Positions 9,323 through 17,565 of a stretch of 64,000 nucleotides of DNA are shown in pieces. Below the pieces are notes generated by a model. It made no database searches. It saw only the letters and a program-made list of their open reading frames with translations, and had not been told where the DNA came from. This stretch comes from Actibacterium mucosum KCTC 23349 (lineage in GTDB: Bacteria; Pseudomonadota; Alphaproteobacteria; Rhodobacterales; Rhodobacteraceae). The stretch covers positions 46,631 through 110,630 of the forward strand of contig NZ_JFKE01000008.1 in assembly GCF_000647975.1 (NCBI RefSeq). Direction: 5' to 3'. The position numbers were made by a program, and so were the translations under genes. Numbering within the stretch: the first letter of the stretch is position 1; every line of letters begins with the position of its first letter.

Positions 9323-10582
9323 TCAGGCGAAGCCCTGGCGTTTCTTCCAGTCGGCTTCAAGTTCCAGGATCTGCTCCCAGGAGGAGGTGTGAAAGTCTTT
9401 CATGAACGGCTCTTCGGCAGTGGTCACACCATAGCCCACTGCGTAACCGGTCAGGGTGTGGTCCTCGGCGCGCATCGTCAGCGTGCCGTCCACACCAAAG
9501 GGCGAGGCGATCGTGCGGCCGCGGATGGCCTCGGCCAGCTTGACCGGATCGTCGGTGCCCACGTCTTTCAGAGCCTCGATGACAAAGGTGGCGGCGGTGG
9601 CGTTCTCCCACGACCAGTTGGTCGGTAGGGTGCCAAATTTGGCCACATAAGCGTCGTAGAAGGCGTTGTTCTCGGGCGTGTTCGGCACAACCTTGTTGTA
9701 GCGGCTGCCCGAGCGCATGCCGTTGGGCAGTTGCTCAACCGCAGTTAGCACCGGATAGTCGCCCAGGTTGACCGAGAAGGTCTCGGTCTGATCGAACAGC
9801 GCGTACAGGTTCGCCTGGTCGATGAACGACACCAGATCGCCCCCCCACAGCGCCGAGTACAGCGCATCGGGGCGCCATTGCAGGATGCGGGTGATCACCT
9901 CGGTATAGTCGGGCTGGAACAGCTTGGGCCAGGCCTGGCCGATCACCTCGATATCGCTGTTGAAATACTTGGCGTACTCCATGAACTCGGCGGTGGTGGT
10001 GCGGCCATAGGCGTAATCGGGCGAACACGTGGCCCAGCGTTTCAGGCCCTTTTCCTTGGCTACGGCCGCTGCATAGGCACCGCCGCCGATGGCGTCGTGG
10101 ATGCCCTGACGGGCCGACCGGAACGCGGTCGGGGCGTGCAGCGCCGGGTCGGCCGACAGCGGCGTCGCCTCGGACACGGTGTGCAGGCACAGCGCGCCGA
10201 TGGACTTGATGACCTCCTGCACGGCAAAGCTGCCGCTCGAGGCTTCGGCGTCCAGGATGATGTTACACCCGTCGCCATTGACCAGGTCGCGGACCGCCTT
10301 GGCGGCCTCTTCCGGTTTGGCGCGGCTGTCGCGGGTGATCAGTTCGATCTTGCGCCCGTCCAGGCCGCCACTGGCGTTGAACTCGTCAAAGACCAGCTTG
10401 GCGCCAGCGACCGAGCTTTCGCCCAGGATCGACACGACACCCGACAGGATGGTGGGCATGCCCACGCGGATGGCGCCGGTACCTTCGGCGCGCAGGATGG
10501 CCGGCGCGCTCAGCGCCATGGCCGTGGCTGCACCGGTTTTCAAAAACCGTCTGCGGCCCGTGTTGAGCTTGTGGTTCGTCAC
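9323..10582 (-). CDS. LivK-like ABC substrate-binding protein with Tat signal
   Basis: Periplasmic type I binding protein, 419 residues. The N-terminus NTGRRRFLKTGAATAMAL is a twin-arginine signal, with the cleavage region around SAPAILRAEG. The mature part starts IRVGMPTILSGVVSILGES, as in LivK/amide-binding proteins. Tat export implies folding in the cytoplasm before export, which is less common for this family than Sec export. The GTG start at 10582 has a good GGGAGG seven bases ahead, and the ATG just before it runs into a stop. The upstream region holds a perfect palindrome. The ligand is probably the acid degraded by the downstream enzymes. Confidence 0.9.
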   Translation of the reverse strand: MTNHKLNTGRRRFLKTGAATAMALSAPAILRAEGTGAIRVGMPTILSGVVSILGESSVAGAKLVFDEFNASGGLDGRKIELITRDSRAKPEEAAKAVRDLVNGDGCNIILDAEASSGSFAVQEVIKSIGALCLHTVSEATPLSADPALHAPTAFRSARQGIHDAIGGGAYAAAVAKEKGLKRWATCSPDYAYGRTTTAEFMEYAKYFNSDIEVIGQAWPKLFQPDYTEVITRILQWRPDALYSALWGGDLVSFIDQANLYALFDQTETFSVNLGDYPVLTAVEQLPNGMRSGSRYNKVVPNTPENNAFYDAYVAKFGTLPTNWSWENATAATFVIEALKDVGTDDPVKLAEAIRGRTIASPFGVDGTLTMRAEDHTLTGYAVGYGVTTAEEPFMKDFHTSSWEQILELEADWKKRQGFA

Positions 10583-10594
10583 GACATTTCCTCC

Positions 10595-10623
10595 CATTAC
10601 AGTCCGACAGTTGGACTGTAATG
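10595..10623. promoter_or_regulatory. Perfect 11-bp inverted repeat upstream of the Tat binding-protein gene
   Basis: CATTACAGTCC and GGACTGTAATG form a perfect inverted repeat around a 7-nt spacer, 29 bp in all, ending about a dozen bases before the GTG start. Its length and position fit a repressor operator or an mRNA hairpin beside the ribosome site. No T-run follows, so it is not a terminator. The bound regulator is unknown; the PAS-LuxR protein encoded nearby is one candidate. Confidence 0.55.
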
Positions 10624-10763
10624 AGAAACGTAAAGGACGACGGCCTCCCAGCGCAAGTGGCAAATTTTGTTAAAAATCGGGGATTTACCGTCTTAGCTGC
10701 TGGGTAGAGTTAGGGTGTGACGATTTTTGGTCCGACTGAAATGATTCGAAACGGTCCAACAAA

Positions 10764-10791
10764 AAAGGGGGCCGCAATGCAGGCCCCCTTT
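10764..10791 (-). terminator. Intrinsic terminator of the thiolase gene
   Basis: AAAGGGGGCC and GGCCCCCTTT pair perfectly around an 8-nt loop. On the minus strand the stem is followed by TTTTTTGTTGG. It lies 25 bp after the thiolase stop, so the thiolase is a separate transcript from the binding protein and Liv operon. Confidence 0.85.
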
Positions 10792-10815
10792 GCAAAAATC
10801 GATTGTCCGGCCGTT

Positions 10816-11976
10816 TCAGCCGGCGTTTTCCAGCACGCTGCAGAAATTCGCCACGCCCGAGCCACCCATGTTGAACACCATGCCCAACCGCGGGTCGGCC
10901 ACCTGCATGTCGCCGGCGGTGCCAGTCAGCTGCTGCGCGGCGATGACATGCATCGACACACCAGTGGCGCCCACGGGGTGGCCCTTGGCCTTCAGCCCGC
11001 CCGACAGGTTGATCGGCAGCGCCCCGTCGGCGGCCACGATGCCGTCCTCGATCGCGCGCGCGCCCTGACCGCGCGGCGCCAGGCCCATCGCCTCGTAAAT
11101 CAGCAGCTCGGCGATGGTGAAACAGTCATGCACCTCGCCAAAACTCAGATCGGCGGTGGTGGCGCCCGCGGTCTGCAGCGCCGTGTTGATGGCGCGCGCC
11201 GGTCCTTCGAAGGCAAGGATATCGCGCCGCGACATCGGCAGGTAGTCGTTCACCTGCACCGCCGCGCGGAAGGCGATGTTGTTGGCCATATCCTCGGCCA
11301 CGTCATCGGCGGCCAGGATCAGCGCCGCCGCCCCGTCCGAGATCAACGAGCAATCGGTCATCCGCAGCGGCGGCGCGATCAGCGGGTTGCGGTCCGACAC
11401 GGTGTTGCACGCCTCGAACCCCAGGTCCTTGCGCAGATGCGCCAGGGGGTTGTTCAGCGCGTTGGCGTGGTTCTTGGCGGCAATCCGGGCCAGCGTTGCC
11501 GACTGATCACCATGTTCCTGAAAATACTTCTGCGCGATCCGCGCAAAGATCTGCGGGAAGGACACGCCGGCCTCTTCCTTCTGATACGACGCCCCGGCCA
11601 GCGCTTCGGTCACGCCTTCGGTGGTTTGCGAAGTCATCTTCTCGGCCCCGATCACCAGCGCAACCTTGGCGCGGCCCGACCGGATGGCGTCGCGCGCCGA
11701 ATACACCGCCGCCGCGCCCGAGGCACAGGCGTTTTCCACCCGCGTCGCGGGGGTGAAGCGCAAATCGTCGCTGGCCCCCAGCGCCAGCGATGACGGGAAC
11801 CCGTCGCTGACAAGGCCCGAGTTGAAATGCCCCACCCAGATCCCGTCGACATCGGCATAGTCGATGCCCGCGTGCGCCACGGCCTGCTGGGCGACGTCGA
11901 TGATCATGTCTTCAAGGCTGGCCTCTTCCAGGCGGCCAAATTTCGTGTGGCCCCAGCCAACGATGCGCGCGTCCAT
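10816..11976 (-). CDS. Thiolase-family acetyl-CoA acyltransferase (SCP-x-like)
   Basis: Thiolase-fold enzyme, 386 residues. The nucleophilic Cys is in ENACASGAAA, a second conserved motif is GEVHDCFTIAE, and the C-terminal active-site loop is KGHPVGATG. The HDCFT form and the C-terminal NMGGSGVANF are those of SCP-x-like thiolases rather than AtoB. It would cleave a 3-ketoacyl-CoA at the end of the acid pathway. GGAGGAGCGCC precedes the ATG. It is divergent from the PAS-LuxR gene and has its own terminator. Confidence 0.88.
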   Translation of the reverse strand: MDARIVGWGHTKFGRLEEASLEDMIIDVAQQAVAHAGIDYADVDGIWVGHFNSGLVSDGFPSSLALGASDDLRFTPATRVENACASGAAAVYSARDAIRSGRAKVALVIGAEKMTSQTTEGVTEALAGASYQKEEAGVSFPQIFARIAQKYFQEHGDQSATLARIAAKNHANALNNPLAHLRKDLGFEACNTVSDRNPLIAPPLRMTDCSLISDGAAALILAADDVAEDMANNIAFRAAVQVNDYLPMSRRDILAFEGPARAINTALQTAGATTADLSFGEVHDCFTIAELLIYEAMGLAPRGQGARAIEDGIVAADGALPINLSGGLKAKGHPVGATGVSMHVIAAQQLTGTAGDMQVADPRLGMVFNMGGSGVANFCSVLENAG

Positions 11977-12034
11977 GGCGCTCCTCCTTCTCTTTTGCTG
12001 TCTTCAACCTTATCATCCCACCAAGGCCGCCAAA

Positions 12035-12050
12035 TACGTGAGACTACGTA
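12035..12050. promoter_or_regulatory. TACGT-N6-ACGTA inverted repeat before the PAS-LuxR gene
   Basis: The 16-bp sequence has 5-bp arms TACGT/ACGTA, and its right half contains the 8-bp palindrome CTACGTAG. It lies in the 79-bp divergent space between the thiolase and the LuxR-type gene, ending five bases before ATG 12056. It could be an autoregulatory site for the LuxR-type protein; the evidence is position and symmetry only. Confidence 0.35.
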
Positions 12051-12055
12051 GCTTC

Positions 12056-12607
12056 ATGGACATTGATCACGACACCGCGATGCTGGGGTTCACCATGGCG
12101 CCCGTGGGGCTGGTTGTGACCCGCGAGCGGATCATAACCGCTTGTAATGATGAGTTTTGTTCGATGTTCGGCTATCGGCAGGCCGATATGATGGGCAAGA
12201 TGATGTCGATGCTGTACCCGTCGACGCGCGAGTTTGTCGAGACCGGGCGGCTGGGCCGAGAGGGCCTGATGAAGACCGGCCGCTACATGGATGAACGCAT
12301 CATGCGCAAGCAGGACGGCACGCTGTTCTGGTGCCGCGCGCGCGGCCATACCGCCGACCGCGCCAACCCGTTTTCCAAATGTGTCTGGAGCTTTGCCGAC
12401 CTGTCGGATGCGCGGCCCGTGGTGGAGCTGACCGCGCGCGAACGGCAGGTGGCGATGTTGCTGGTGCAGGGGCAGGTGACCAAGGATATCGCCCGCAGCC
12501 TGAACCTGTCGCCGCGCACGATCGAGATTTATCGCGGCAATCTGCTGAAGAAGTTCGGGGTGCGCAACGGCACCGAATTGCTGGCCGCGCTGTCGGGCGC
12601 GATGTAG
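12056..12607 (+). CDS. PAS domain - LuxR-type HTH transcriptional regulator
   Basis: Small two-domain regulator, 183 residues. Residues about 8-105 form a PAS sensor (FTMAPVGLVVTRERIITACND...FGYRQADMMG). Residues about 120-180 are a GerE/LuxR helix-turn-helix (ELTARERQVAMLLVQGQVTKDIARSLNLSPRTIEIYRGNLLKKF, quoted in parts). It has no receiver or autoinducer domain, so the signal is probably a small ligand or redox state sensed by PAS. It is divergent from the thiolase and next to the acid-catabolic operon, its likely target. GTG 12038 is an alternative start with no better ribosome site. Confidence 0.85.
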   Translation: MDIDHDTAMLGFTMAPVGLVVTRERIITACNDEFCSMFGYRQADMMGKMMSMLYPSTREFVETGRLGREGLMKTGRYMDERIMRKQDGTLFWCRARGHTADRANPFSKCVWSFADLSDARPVVELTARERQVAMLLVQGQVTKDIARSLNLSPRTIEIYRGNLLKKFGVRNGTELLAALSGAM

Positions 12608-12610
12608 GCG

Positions 12611-13360
12611 TCAGGCGCCGATGCGGCGCACCTCGTCGCGCATGATCTGGCCCAGCTCGTTCAGGCGCGCGCGCGTCAGCCGGTTCGACGGCCCCGAGAT
12701 CGAGATGCCCCCCTCCACATGCCCCATGGCGTTGCGGATGGGTACGGCGATACAGTTCATGCCGCTGGAAAGCTCTTCAAAATCAAAGGCATGGCCCTGC
12801 ATGCGCACCCGCTCCAGCTCGCTGATCAGCAGGTCGGGGTCGGCGATGGTGCGGTCGGTATAGGTCTTCAGGTCCAGCGTCAGATAGTCCTGAATAAAGG
12901 CCGGGGGTTGATGCGCCAGGATCGCCTTGCCCACCGATGTGGCGTGCAATTCGCAGCGCGTGCCAATGGCGAAATCAACCGCCACCAGCTGCACCCCCTT
13001 GGCGCGTTGGGTCAGCACGGTTTCGATCCCGCTGAGCTCGGAATAGTGGCAGGTTTCACCGGTGCGTTCAGACGTGGCGCGCAGCAGATCGGCGATGCGC
13101 TGCCGGTCGGGACCGTCGGCAAATACGGGCCGCGCCAGGGTCAGCATGCGCGGGTTGATGCGGAAGGTTTTGGTGGCCGCGTCGTGGTCCAGATACCCGG
13201 CCTCTTCGATGGTGCGCAGCATTCGATAGGTGGTCACCCGCTCCAGCCCCGCAGCCTCGGCCACGTCGGCGGCAGACATCGGGCCAGCGCCCGCAGCGAC
13301 AGCTTCGAGCACCTTGAAAGCCTTGAGCACGGTAGAGCTCTTATTTGAGTCGCGGGCCAT
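12611..13360 (-). CDS. IclR-family transcriptional regulator
   Basis: 249 residues: an N-terminal winged helix (residues 8-70, with MSAADVAEAAGLERVTTYRML) and a C-terminal IclR effector domain (residues 85-249, with GTRCELHATSVGKAILAH and GMNCIAVPIRNAMGHVEGGIS). It is divergent from the aldehyde dehydrogenase/RbsABC operon and probably controls it. A TGTAC-N7-GTACA repeat lies just ahead of its start. It converges on the PAS-LuxR gene with a 3-bp gap. The ligand is presumably a sugar, aldehyde or acid of region B. Confidence 0.9.
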   Translation of the reverse strand: MARDSNKSSTVLKAFKVLEAVAAGAGPMSAADVAEAAGLERVTTYRMLRTIEEAGYLDHDAATKTFRINPRMLTLARPVFADGPDRQRIADLLRATSERTGETCHYSELSGIETVLTQRAKGVQLVAVDFAIGTRCELHATSVGKAILAHQPPAFIQDYLTLDLKTYTDRTIADPDLLISELERVRMQGHAFDFEELSSGMNCIAVPIRNAMGHVEGGISISGPSNRLTRARLNELGQIMRDEVRRIGA

Positions 13361-13368
13361 GGTTCACC

Positions 13369-13385
13369 TGTACGATATGTGTACA
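13369..13385. promoter_or_regulatory. Candidate IclR operator TGTAC-N7-GTACA
   Basis: A perfect 5-bp inverted repeat with a 7-nt spacer, 9 to 25 bases upstream of the IclR start, in the intergenic space shared with the aldehyde dehydrogenase operon. The flanking ATATGTGTACA and ATATGCGTATCA also form an imperfect direct repeat. The position suits autorepression. Confidence 0.4.
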
Positions 13386-13588
13386 ATATGCGTATCAATA
13401 CTCGGATTGCTTGTCTAGTCCCAGTAAGGTTTCACGTTATGTTGTAAGTTCTGAACGTAAATTGGACAGAAAATTTAAATAATTAACAACGTTTTAGCTG
13501 GTGGAGCGGTGGAATTTGTTCATTTTGCGTTGACGTAAGACGCATTTTGAAAACAGGATAGCATAGTGAACAAATTGGAAGCTGCACC
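13386..13588. other. AT-rich divergent promoter region
   Basis: A roughly 200-bp stretch much richer in A+T than the surrounding genes, between the IclR gene and the aldehyde dehydrogenase operon. It contains an AACGTT palindrome near 13488. No clear -35/-10 pair is seen by eye and no small ORF is convincing. Confidence 0.4.
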
Positions 13589-15049
13589 ATGCTGATGCTT
13601 ATCGACGGCAACTGGGTCGGATCCGCGGATCAGGCCCTGATGGAAATCACCAACCCCTCGTCTGGTGGGGTGCTGGGGGCCGTTCCTGCCGCCACTGCCG
13701 ACGACGTGGACCGGGCCGTCGATGCCGCCAATCGCGCCAAGGTTCAGATGGCCGCGATGCCGGCGCATCGCCGTGCCGAGATCCTGGAAACCGTGTCGGC
13801 CCGGATCACCGAGAATCGCGCACATCTGGTGGCGCTGCTGAACGCCGAGAACGGCAAGACATTCAAGGAAATCGACGGCTGGGAAATCGACGCCGCCGCG
13901 CGGATCATCAAGGGCTATGCCGAGGAGGCCAAGCGCCTGCATGGCCACTCCGTGCCGCTGAACGGTATTCCCAACCTTGAAAACTCATTGGCCATGACGC
14001 TGTACCAACCGTTGGGGGTGATCGCCGCGATCGTCCCGTTCAACTATCCGGTCGAGCTTTGGTCACACAAGATCGCGGGCGGGCTGGCTGCCGGGAATGC
14101 GGTGATAACGAAGGCGCCGGAAGAATGCCCGCTCGCGATGCTGGAAATCTCGAAATACTACGAAGAGGCCGGGTTGCCCGCCGGGGCGCACCAGATCCTG
14201 ACCGGGTATGGCGAGGTTGTGGGCGCACGACTGGCCGAGGTGGACGGGGTCGACATGGTGTCGATGACCGGCTCGACCGAGGTGGGGCGGCTGGTGTCGG
14301 TGGCCGCGTCGCGGACGCTGAAGAAAGTGCATCTGGAACTGGGTGGCTCGGACGCAACGATTGTCTGCGGCGACGTGGACCCAGACATTGCCGCACAGGC
14401 GGTGGTAGCCGGGCGGTTCACGTCGGGCAACGGTCAGATCTGCTGTGCGGTAAAGCGAGTATTTATCGACAAGAAAATTCATCAGGCCGTGGTGGACCGG
14501 GTGGTGGAACTGACCCGCGGTCTGAAAGTGGGCGACCATACGCAGCCTGATACCGATGTGGGCCCGATGATCAGCGCGCGCGCTGCCGAGGGCGTGAAGG
14601 CGCAGATCGACCGCGCCGTGGACGAAGGCGCGCGGTTGCTGATCGGTGGCGGTAAAAACGGCCAACATATTGATCCGGCAGTCTTTGTAGACATTCCGGA
14701 TAACAGCGTGCTGTTGAACGAAGAGGTGTTCGGCCCGGTTTTGCCCCTGGTACCGTTTGACACGATCGACGATGCCATCGCGATGGTGAACAATTCGGAC
14801 TACGGGTTGCAGGCCTCGATCTTTACCAATGATTTCCGTGCTATCATGAATGCCTCGATGAAGCTGCAGGTGGGTACGGTGATCGTGAACCATCAGACCG
14901 CAATGCGGATTGAATGCCTGCCCTTTGGCGGCCGAAAACTGTCGGGCAATGGCGTGCGCGAAGGGTTGATGGAAACGTTGAAGGACATGTCTGAGACCAA
15001 GACCATCGTGTTGAAGGACGCGTTTGACGTATTTGAGGTGAATGGCTGA
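13589..15049 (+). CDS. NAD(P)-dependent aldehyde dehydrogenase
   Basis: Aldehyde dehydrogenase superfamily, 486 residues. The catalytic Cys is C285 in GNGQICC, and the general-base Glu is in HLELGGSDA. The cofactor segment includes VIAAIVPFNYP and MTGSTEVGR. The catalytic Cys is followed by CAVKRV rather than the common AGSR, placing it near the lactaldehyde/succinate-semialdehyde dehydrogenase types. It leads the operon with an RbsABC importer and likely oxidises an aldehyde made from the imported sugar. ATG 13595 is an alternative start. Its stop overlaps the next ATG by one base. Confidence 0.9.
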   Translation: MLMLIDGNWVGSADQALMEITNPSSGGVLGAVPAATADDVDRAVDAANRAKVQMAAMPAHRRAEILETVSARITENRAHLVALLNAENGKTFKEIDGWEIDAAARIIKGYAEEAKRLHGHSVPLNGIPNLENSLAMTLYQPLGVIAAIVPFNYPVELWSHKIAGGLAAGNAVITKAPEECPLAMLEISKYYEEAGLPAGAHQILTGYGEVVGARLAEVDGVDMVSMTGSTEVGRLVSVAASRTLKKVHLELGGSDATIVCGDVDPDIAAQAVVAGRFTSGNGQICCAVKRVFIDKKIHQAVVDRVVELTRGLKVGDHTQPDTDVGPMISARAAEGVKAQIDRAVDEGARLLIGGGKNGQHIDPAVFVDIPDNSVLLNEEVFGPVLPLVPFDTIDDAIAMVNNSDYGLQASIFTNDFRAIMNASMKLQVGTVIVNHQTAMRIECLPFGGRKLSGNGVREGLMETLKDMSETKTIVLKDAFDVFEVNG

Positions 15050-16548
15050 TGCAGCAGATTTCGCTCATAAAAGTGGCGAAATCCTTTGGGGCGACGCTGG
15101 CCCTGCGCGAGGCGTCGTTTACCGCCTATCGCGGCGAGGTTGTGGCGATCTGCGGCGAGAATGGTGCGGGGAAATCCACCCTGATGTCCATTCTGGCCGG
15201 ATCGCGCATGCCGACGCTGGGCCATATCGAGATCAACGGAAAGACGGTGCTGATCACGTCTCCGCATGACGCCTTTGATCGCGGCATTCGCACGGTTTAT
15301 CAGGAGCTTAGCCTGCTGCCCGACCTGTCGGTGGCCGAGAACCTGTTTCTGGGCGAGCTGCCGGTGAACGGCTGGGGGCGGATCGATTGGGCGACGCTGT
15401 GGGCCGATGCGGGGACCGAGATGGTGGCGCTGGGCATGCCCGAGATCGACGTGCGGCGCCCGGCCGGGGATTACCCGGTGGCCGTGCAGCAAATGTTCGA
15501 GATCGCGAAGGCGATCCGCAACAAGCCGGAGCTGTTGATCCTGGACGAACCCACCGGTGTGCTGACCCAGCGCGAGACCGATCTGCTGTTCGCCAAGATT
15601 GCCGAGCTGAAGGCCGCTGGCACGATCATCTTTTATATCTCGCACCGGATGGAAGAGGTTTTGGAGATCTCGGACCGGGTTGTGGTGCTGAAGGACGGGC
15701 GCAGCGTGGACGAGGCGCCCGCCGACATGATGACCCATGACCGGATCATCCAGTCGATGGTGGGCCGACCGCTGGAAAAGATTTATCCGCCCCGTGTCCG
15801 CGATCACGGGCCGGTGCGGATGTCGGTGCAGGGGCTGCGCGCGCCGGGCGTGCACGATGTGTCGTTTGACCTGAAAGCCGGCGAGATTCTGGGGTTTTGC
15901 GGGCTGGTCGGGTCAGGCCGGTCCGAGGTGATGCGCGCCATTTTCGGCGCTGATCCGCGCCAGGGGGGCGACGTGGTGATCGACGGCGTGCCGTTGAACG
16001 CGCCCACGCCGAAACGGGCGATGGCGGCGGGGCTGGGCTTTGTGACCGAGGAACGCAAGGTGGACGGGCTGGCGCTGGATGCTGATGTGCTGGACAATGC
16101 CGGGCTGGCCTCGATGAGCCGCATCTCGCGCGGGCCGGTTCTGAACCGCCGGGCGCAGCGCGACATGGTGTTCCGGCAGGTGCAAAAGCTGGACCTGCGC
16201 CCGCTGGAGCTGTCTTACATCCTGCGCCGGATGAGCGGCGGCAACCAGCAAAAGGTCATTCTGGCCAAGTGGTTGCTGATGCAGGGACTGAAGGTTCTGA
16301 TCCTGGACGAACCCACGCGTGGTGTGGATATCGCCACAAAGGTCGAGATCTATCGCCTGATCGCTGATCTGGCCGCGCAGGGAATGGGGATCTTGCTTAT
16401 CAGCTCGGAAATGCCGGAGATCCTGGGCCTGGCGCATCGGCTATGCGTGATGAATTCCGGCCGGATTGTCGCCGAAATGGTGCCCGAAGAAACCAATGAA
16501 CACGAAATTTTTGTTGCTGCCGCAACTGTGGAAAGACCTGCCGCATGA
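15049..16548 (+). CDS. Sugar ABC transporter ATPase, RbsA-type (two NBDs)
   Basis: Duplicated ATPase of the CUT2 family, 499 residues. The first half has the intact Walker A GENGAGKSTLM and LILDEPTGVLT. The second half has the degenerate P-loop GLVGSGRSEVM and signature MSGGNQQKV, with VLILDEPTRGVDIATK. One half being catalytically weak is normal for RbsA, MglA and AraG. It sits between the aldehyde dehydrogenase and the permease with 1-bp and 4-bp overlaps. Confidence 0.93.
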   Translation: MQQISLIKVAKSFGATLALREASFTAYRGEVVAICGENGAGKSTLMSILAGSRMPTLGHIEINGKTVLITSPHDAFDRGIRTVYQELSLLPDLSVAENLFLGELPVNGWGRIDWATLWADAGTEMVALGMPEIDVRRPAGDYPVAVQQMFEIAKAIRNKPELLILDEPTGVLTQRETDLLFAKIAELKAAGTIIFYISHRMEEVLEISDRVVVLKDGRSVDEAPADMMTHDRIIQSMVGRPLEKIYPPRVRDHGPVRMSVQGLRAPGVHDVSFDLKAGEILGFCGLVGSGRSEVMRAIFGADPRQGGDVVIDGVPLNAPTPKRAMAAGLGFVTEERKVDGLALDADVLDNAGLASMSRISRGPVLNRRAQRDMVFRQVQKLDLRPLELSYILRRMSGGNQQKVILAKWLLMQGLKVLILDEPTRGVDIATKVEIYRLIADLAAQGMGILLISSEMPEILGLAHRLCVMNSGRIVAEMVPEETNEHEIFVAAATVERPAA

Positions 16549-17516
16549 CTGAACAGACGCTGAGCCAACCGCAAAAAGAGCAGCGCCCGCCGATGTCGCG
16601 GGCGGCCAAGGCCAACATCCTGTTTGGGGTGGGGGTTGTGGTGCTGATCATCGTGACGGCCCTGATGCAAGAGGTGTTCCTGACCGAACGCAACATGGTC
16701 AACGTGGCCCGTCAGATGGTCACAACCGGGTTGCTGAGCATCGGCATGTATGTGGTGATCCGGTCGGGCGGGATCGACCTGTCGGTGGGGTCCACCGTGG
16801 CCTTTGCCGGGCTTTTGGCCGCGGGGCTGCAAGAGACGATGCCGGTGGGCGCGGCCATTGCCATCGCACTGTCGGTGGGGGTGGTTGTGGGGCTGATCAA
16901 CGGGGTGCTGATCGCATATATGCGCCTGCAGCCCTTCATCGTGACGCTGGCGATGATGGGCGCGGTGCGCGGGGCGCTGTTCATCTATTCCGAGACACCC
17001 ACCTATGCGACCGACAAGTTTTTCCTGAAAACGCTGGGCGCGGGCAAAATCTTTGGCGTGGTGCCGGTGACGTTCGCGATCTTTCTGGCCTGTATCCCGG
17101 TTGTCTGGTTTTTCATGAACCACACCCGGTCGGGCCGGTCGATCATGGCCATCGGCATGAATCCCGAAACCGTGCGTCTGGCCGGTGTGAACGTGCGGGC
17201 GCAAACCACGCTGGCCTATGTGATCTGCGGCTTCTTCGCGGCGCTGGCGGGTGTGTTGCTGGCCGCGCGGCTGGGCATCTCGCAGCCCTCGGTGGGCGTG
17301 GCCTATGAACTGGATGCCATCGCGGCCGTGGTCATTGGCGGCGGTATCCTTGGCGGCGGCGGCGGTACGGTGGGCGGCATGTTCGGCGGGGTGATCGCGC
17401 TGGCGCTGATCGACAACGTGCTGAACCTGTTCAACGTGCAAAGCTATTACCAACAGATTGTCAAAGGCGTGATCATCCTGATCGCGGTGCTGCTGCGCCG
17501 CAAACCTGACAGCTGA
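16545..17516 (+). CDS. Sugar ABC transporter permease, RbsC-type
   Basis: CUT2-family inner-membrane permease, 323 residues, with eight to ten hydrophobic segments. Landmarks are RSGGIDLSVGSTVAFAG and AARLGISQPSVGVAYELDAIAAVVIGGG. Its ATG overlaps the ATPase stop as ATGA. The substrate type is set by the binding protein that follows. Confidence 0.93.
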   Translation: MTEQTLSQPQKEQRPPMSRAAKANILFGVGVVVLIIVTALMQEVFLTERNMVNVARQMVTTGLLSIGMYVVIRSGGIDLSVGSTVAFAGLLAAGLQETMPVGAAIAIALSVGVVVGLINGVLIAYMRLQPFIVTLAMMGAVRGALFIYSETPTYATDKFFLKTLGAGKIFGVVPVTFAIFLACIPVVWFFMNHTRSGRSIMAIGMNPETVRLAGVNVRAQTTLAYVICGFFAALAGVLLAARLGISQPSVGVAYELDAIAAVVIGGGILGGGGGTVGGMFGGVIALALIDNVLNLFNVQSYYQQIVKGVIILIAVLLRRKPDS

Positions 17517-17565
17517 CGAAATTCACCGCAGTGACCCTTATTCATCGACCTTGGGAGGATTAATG

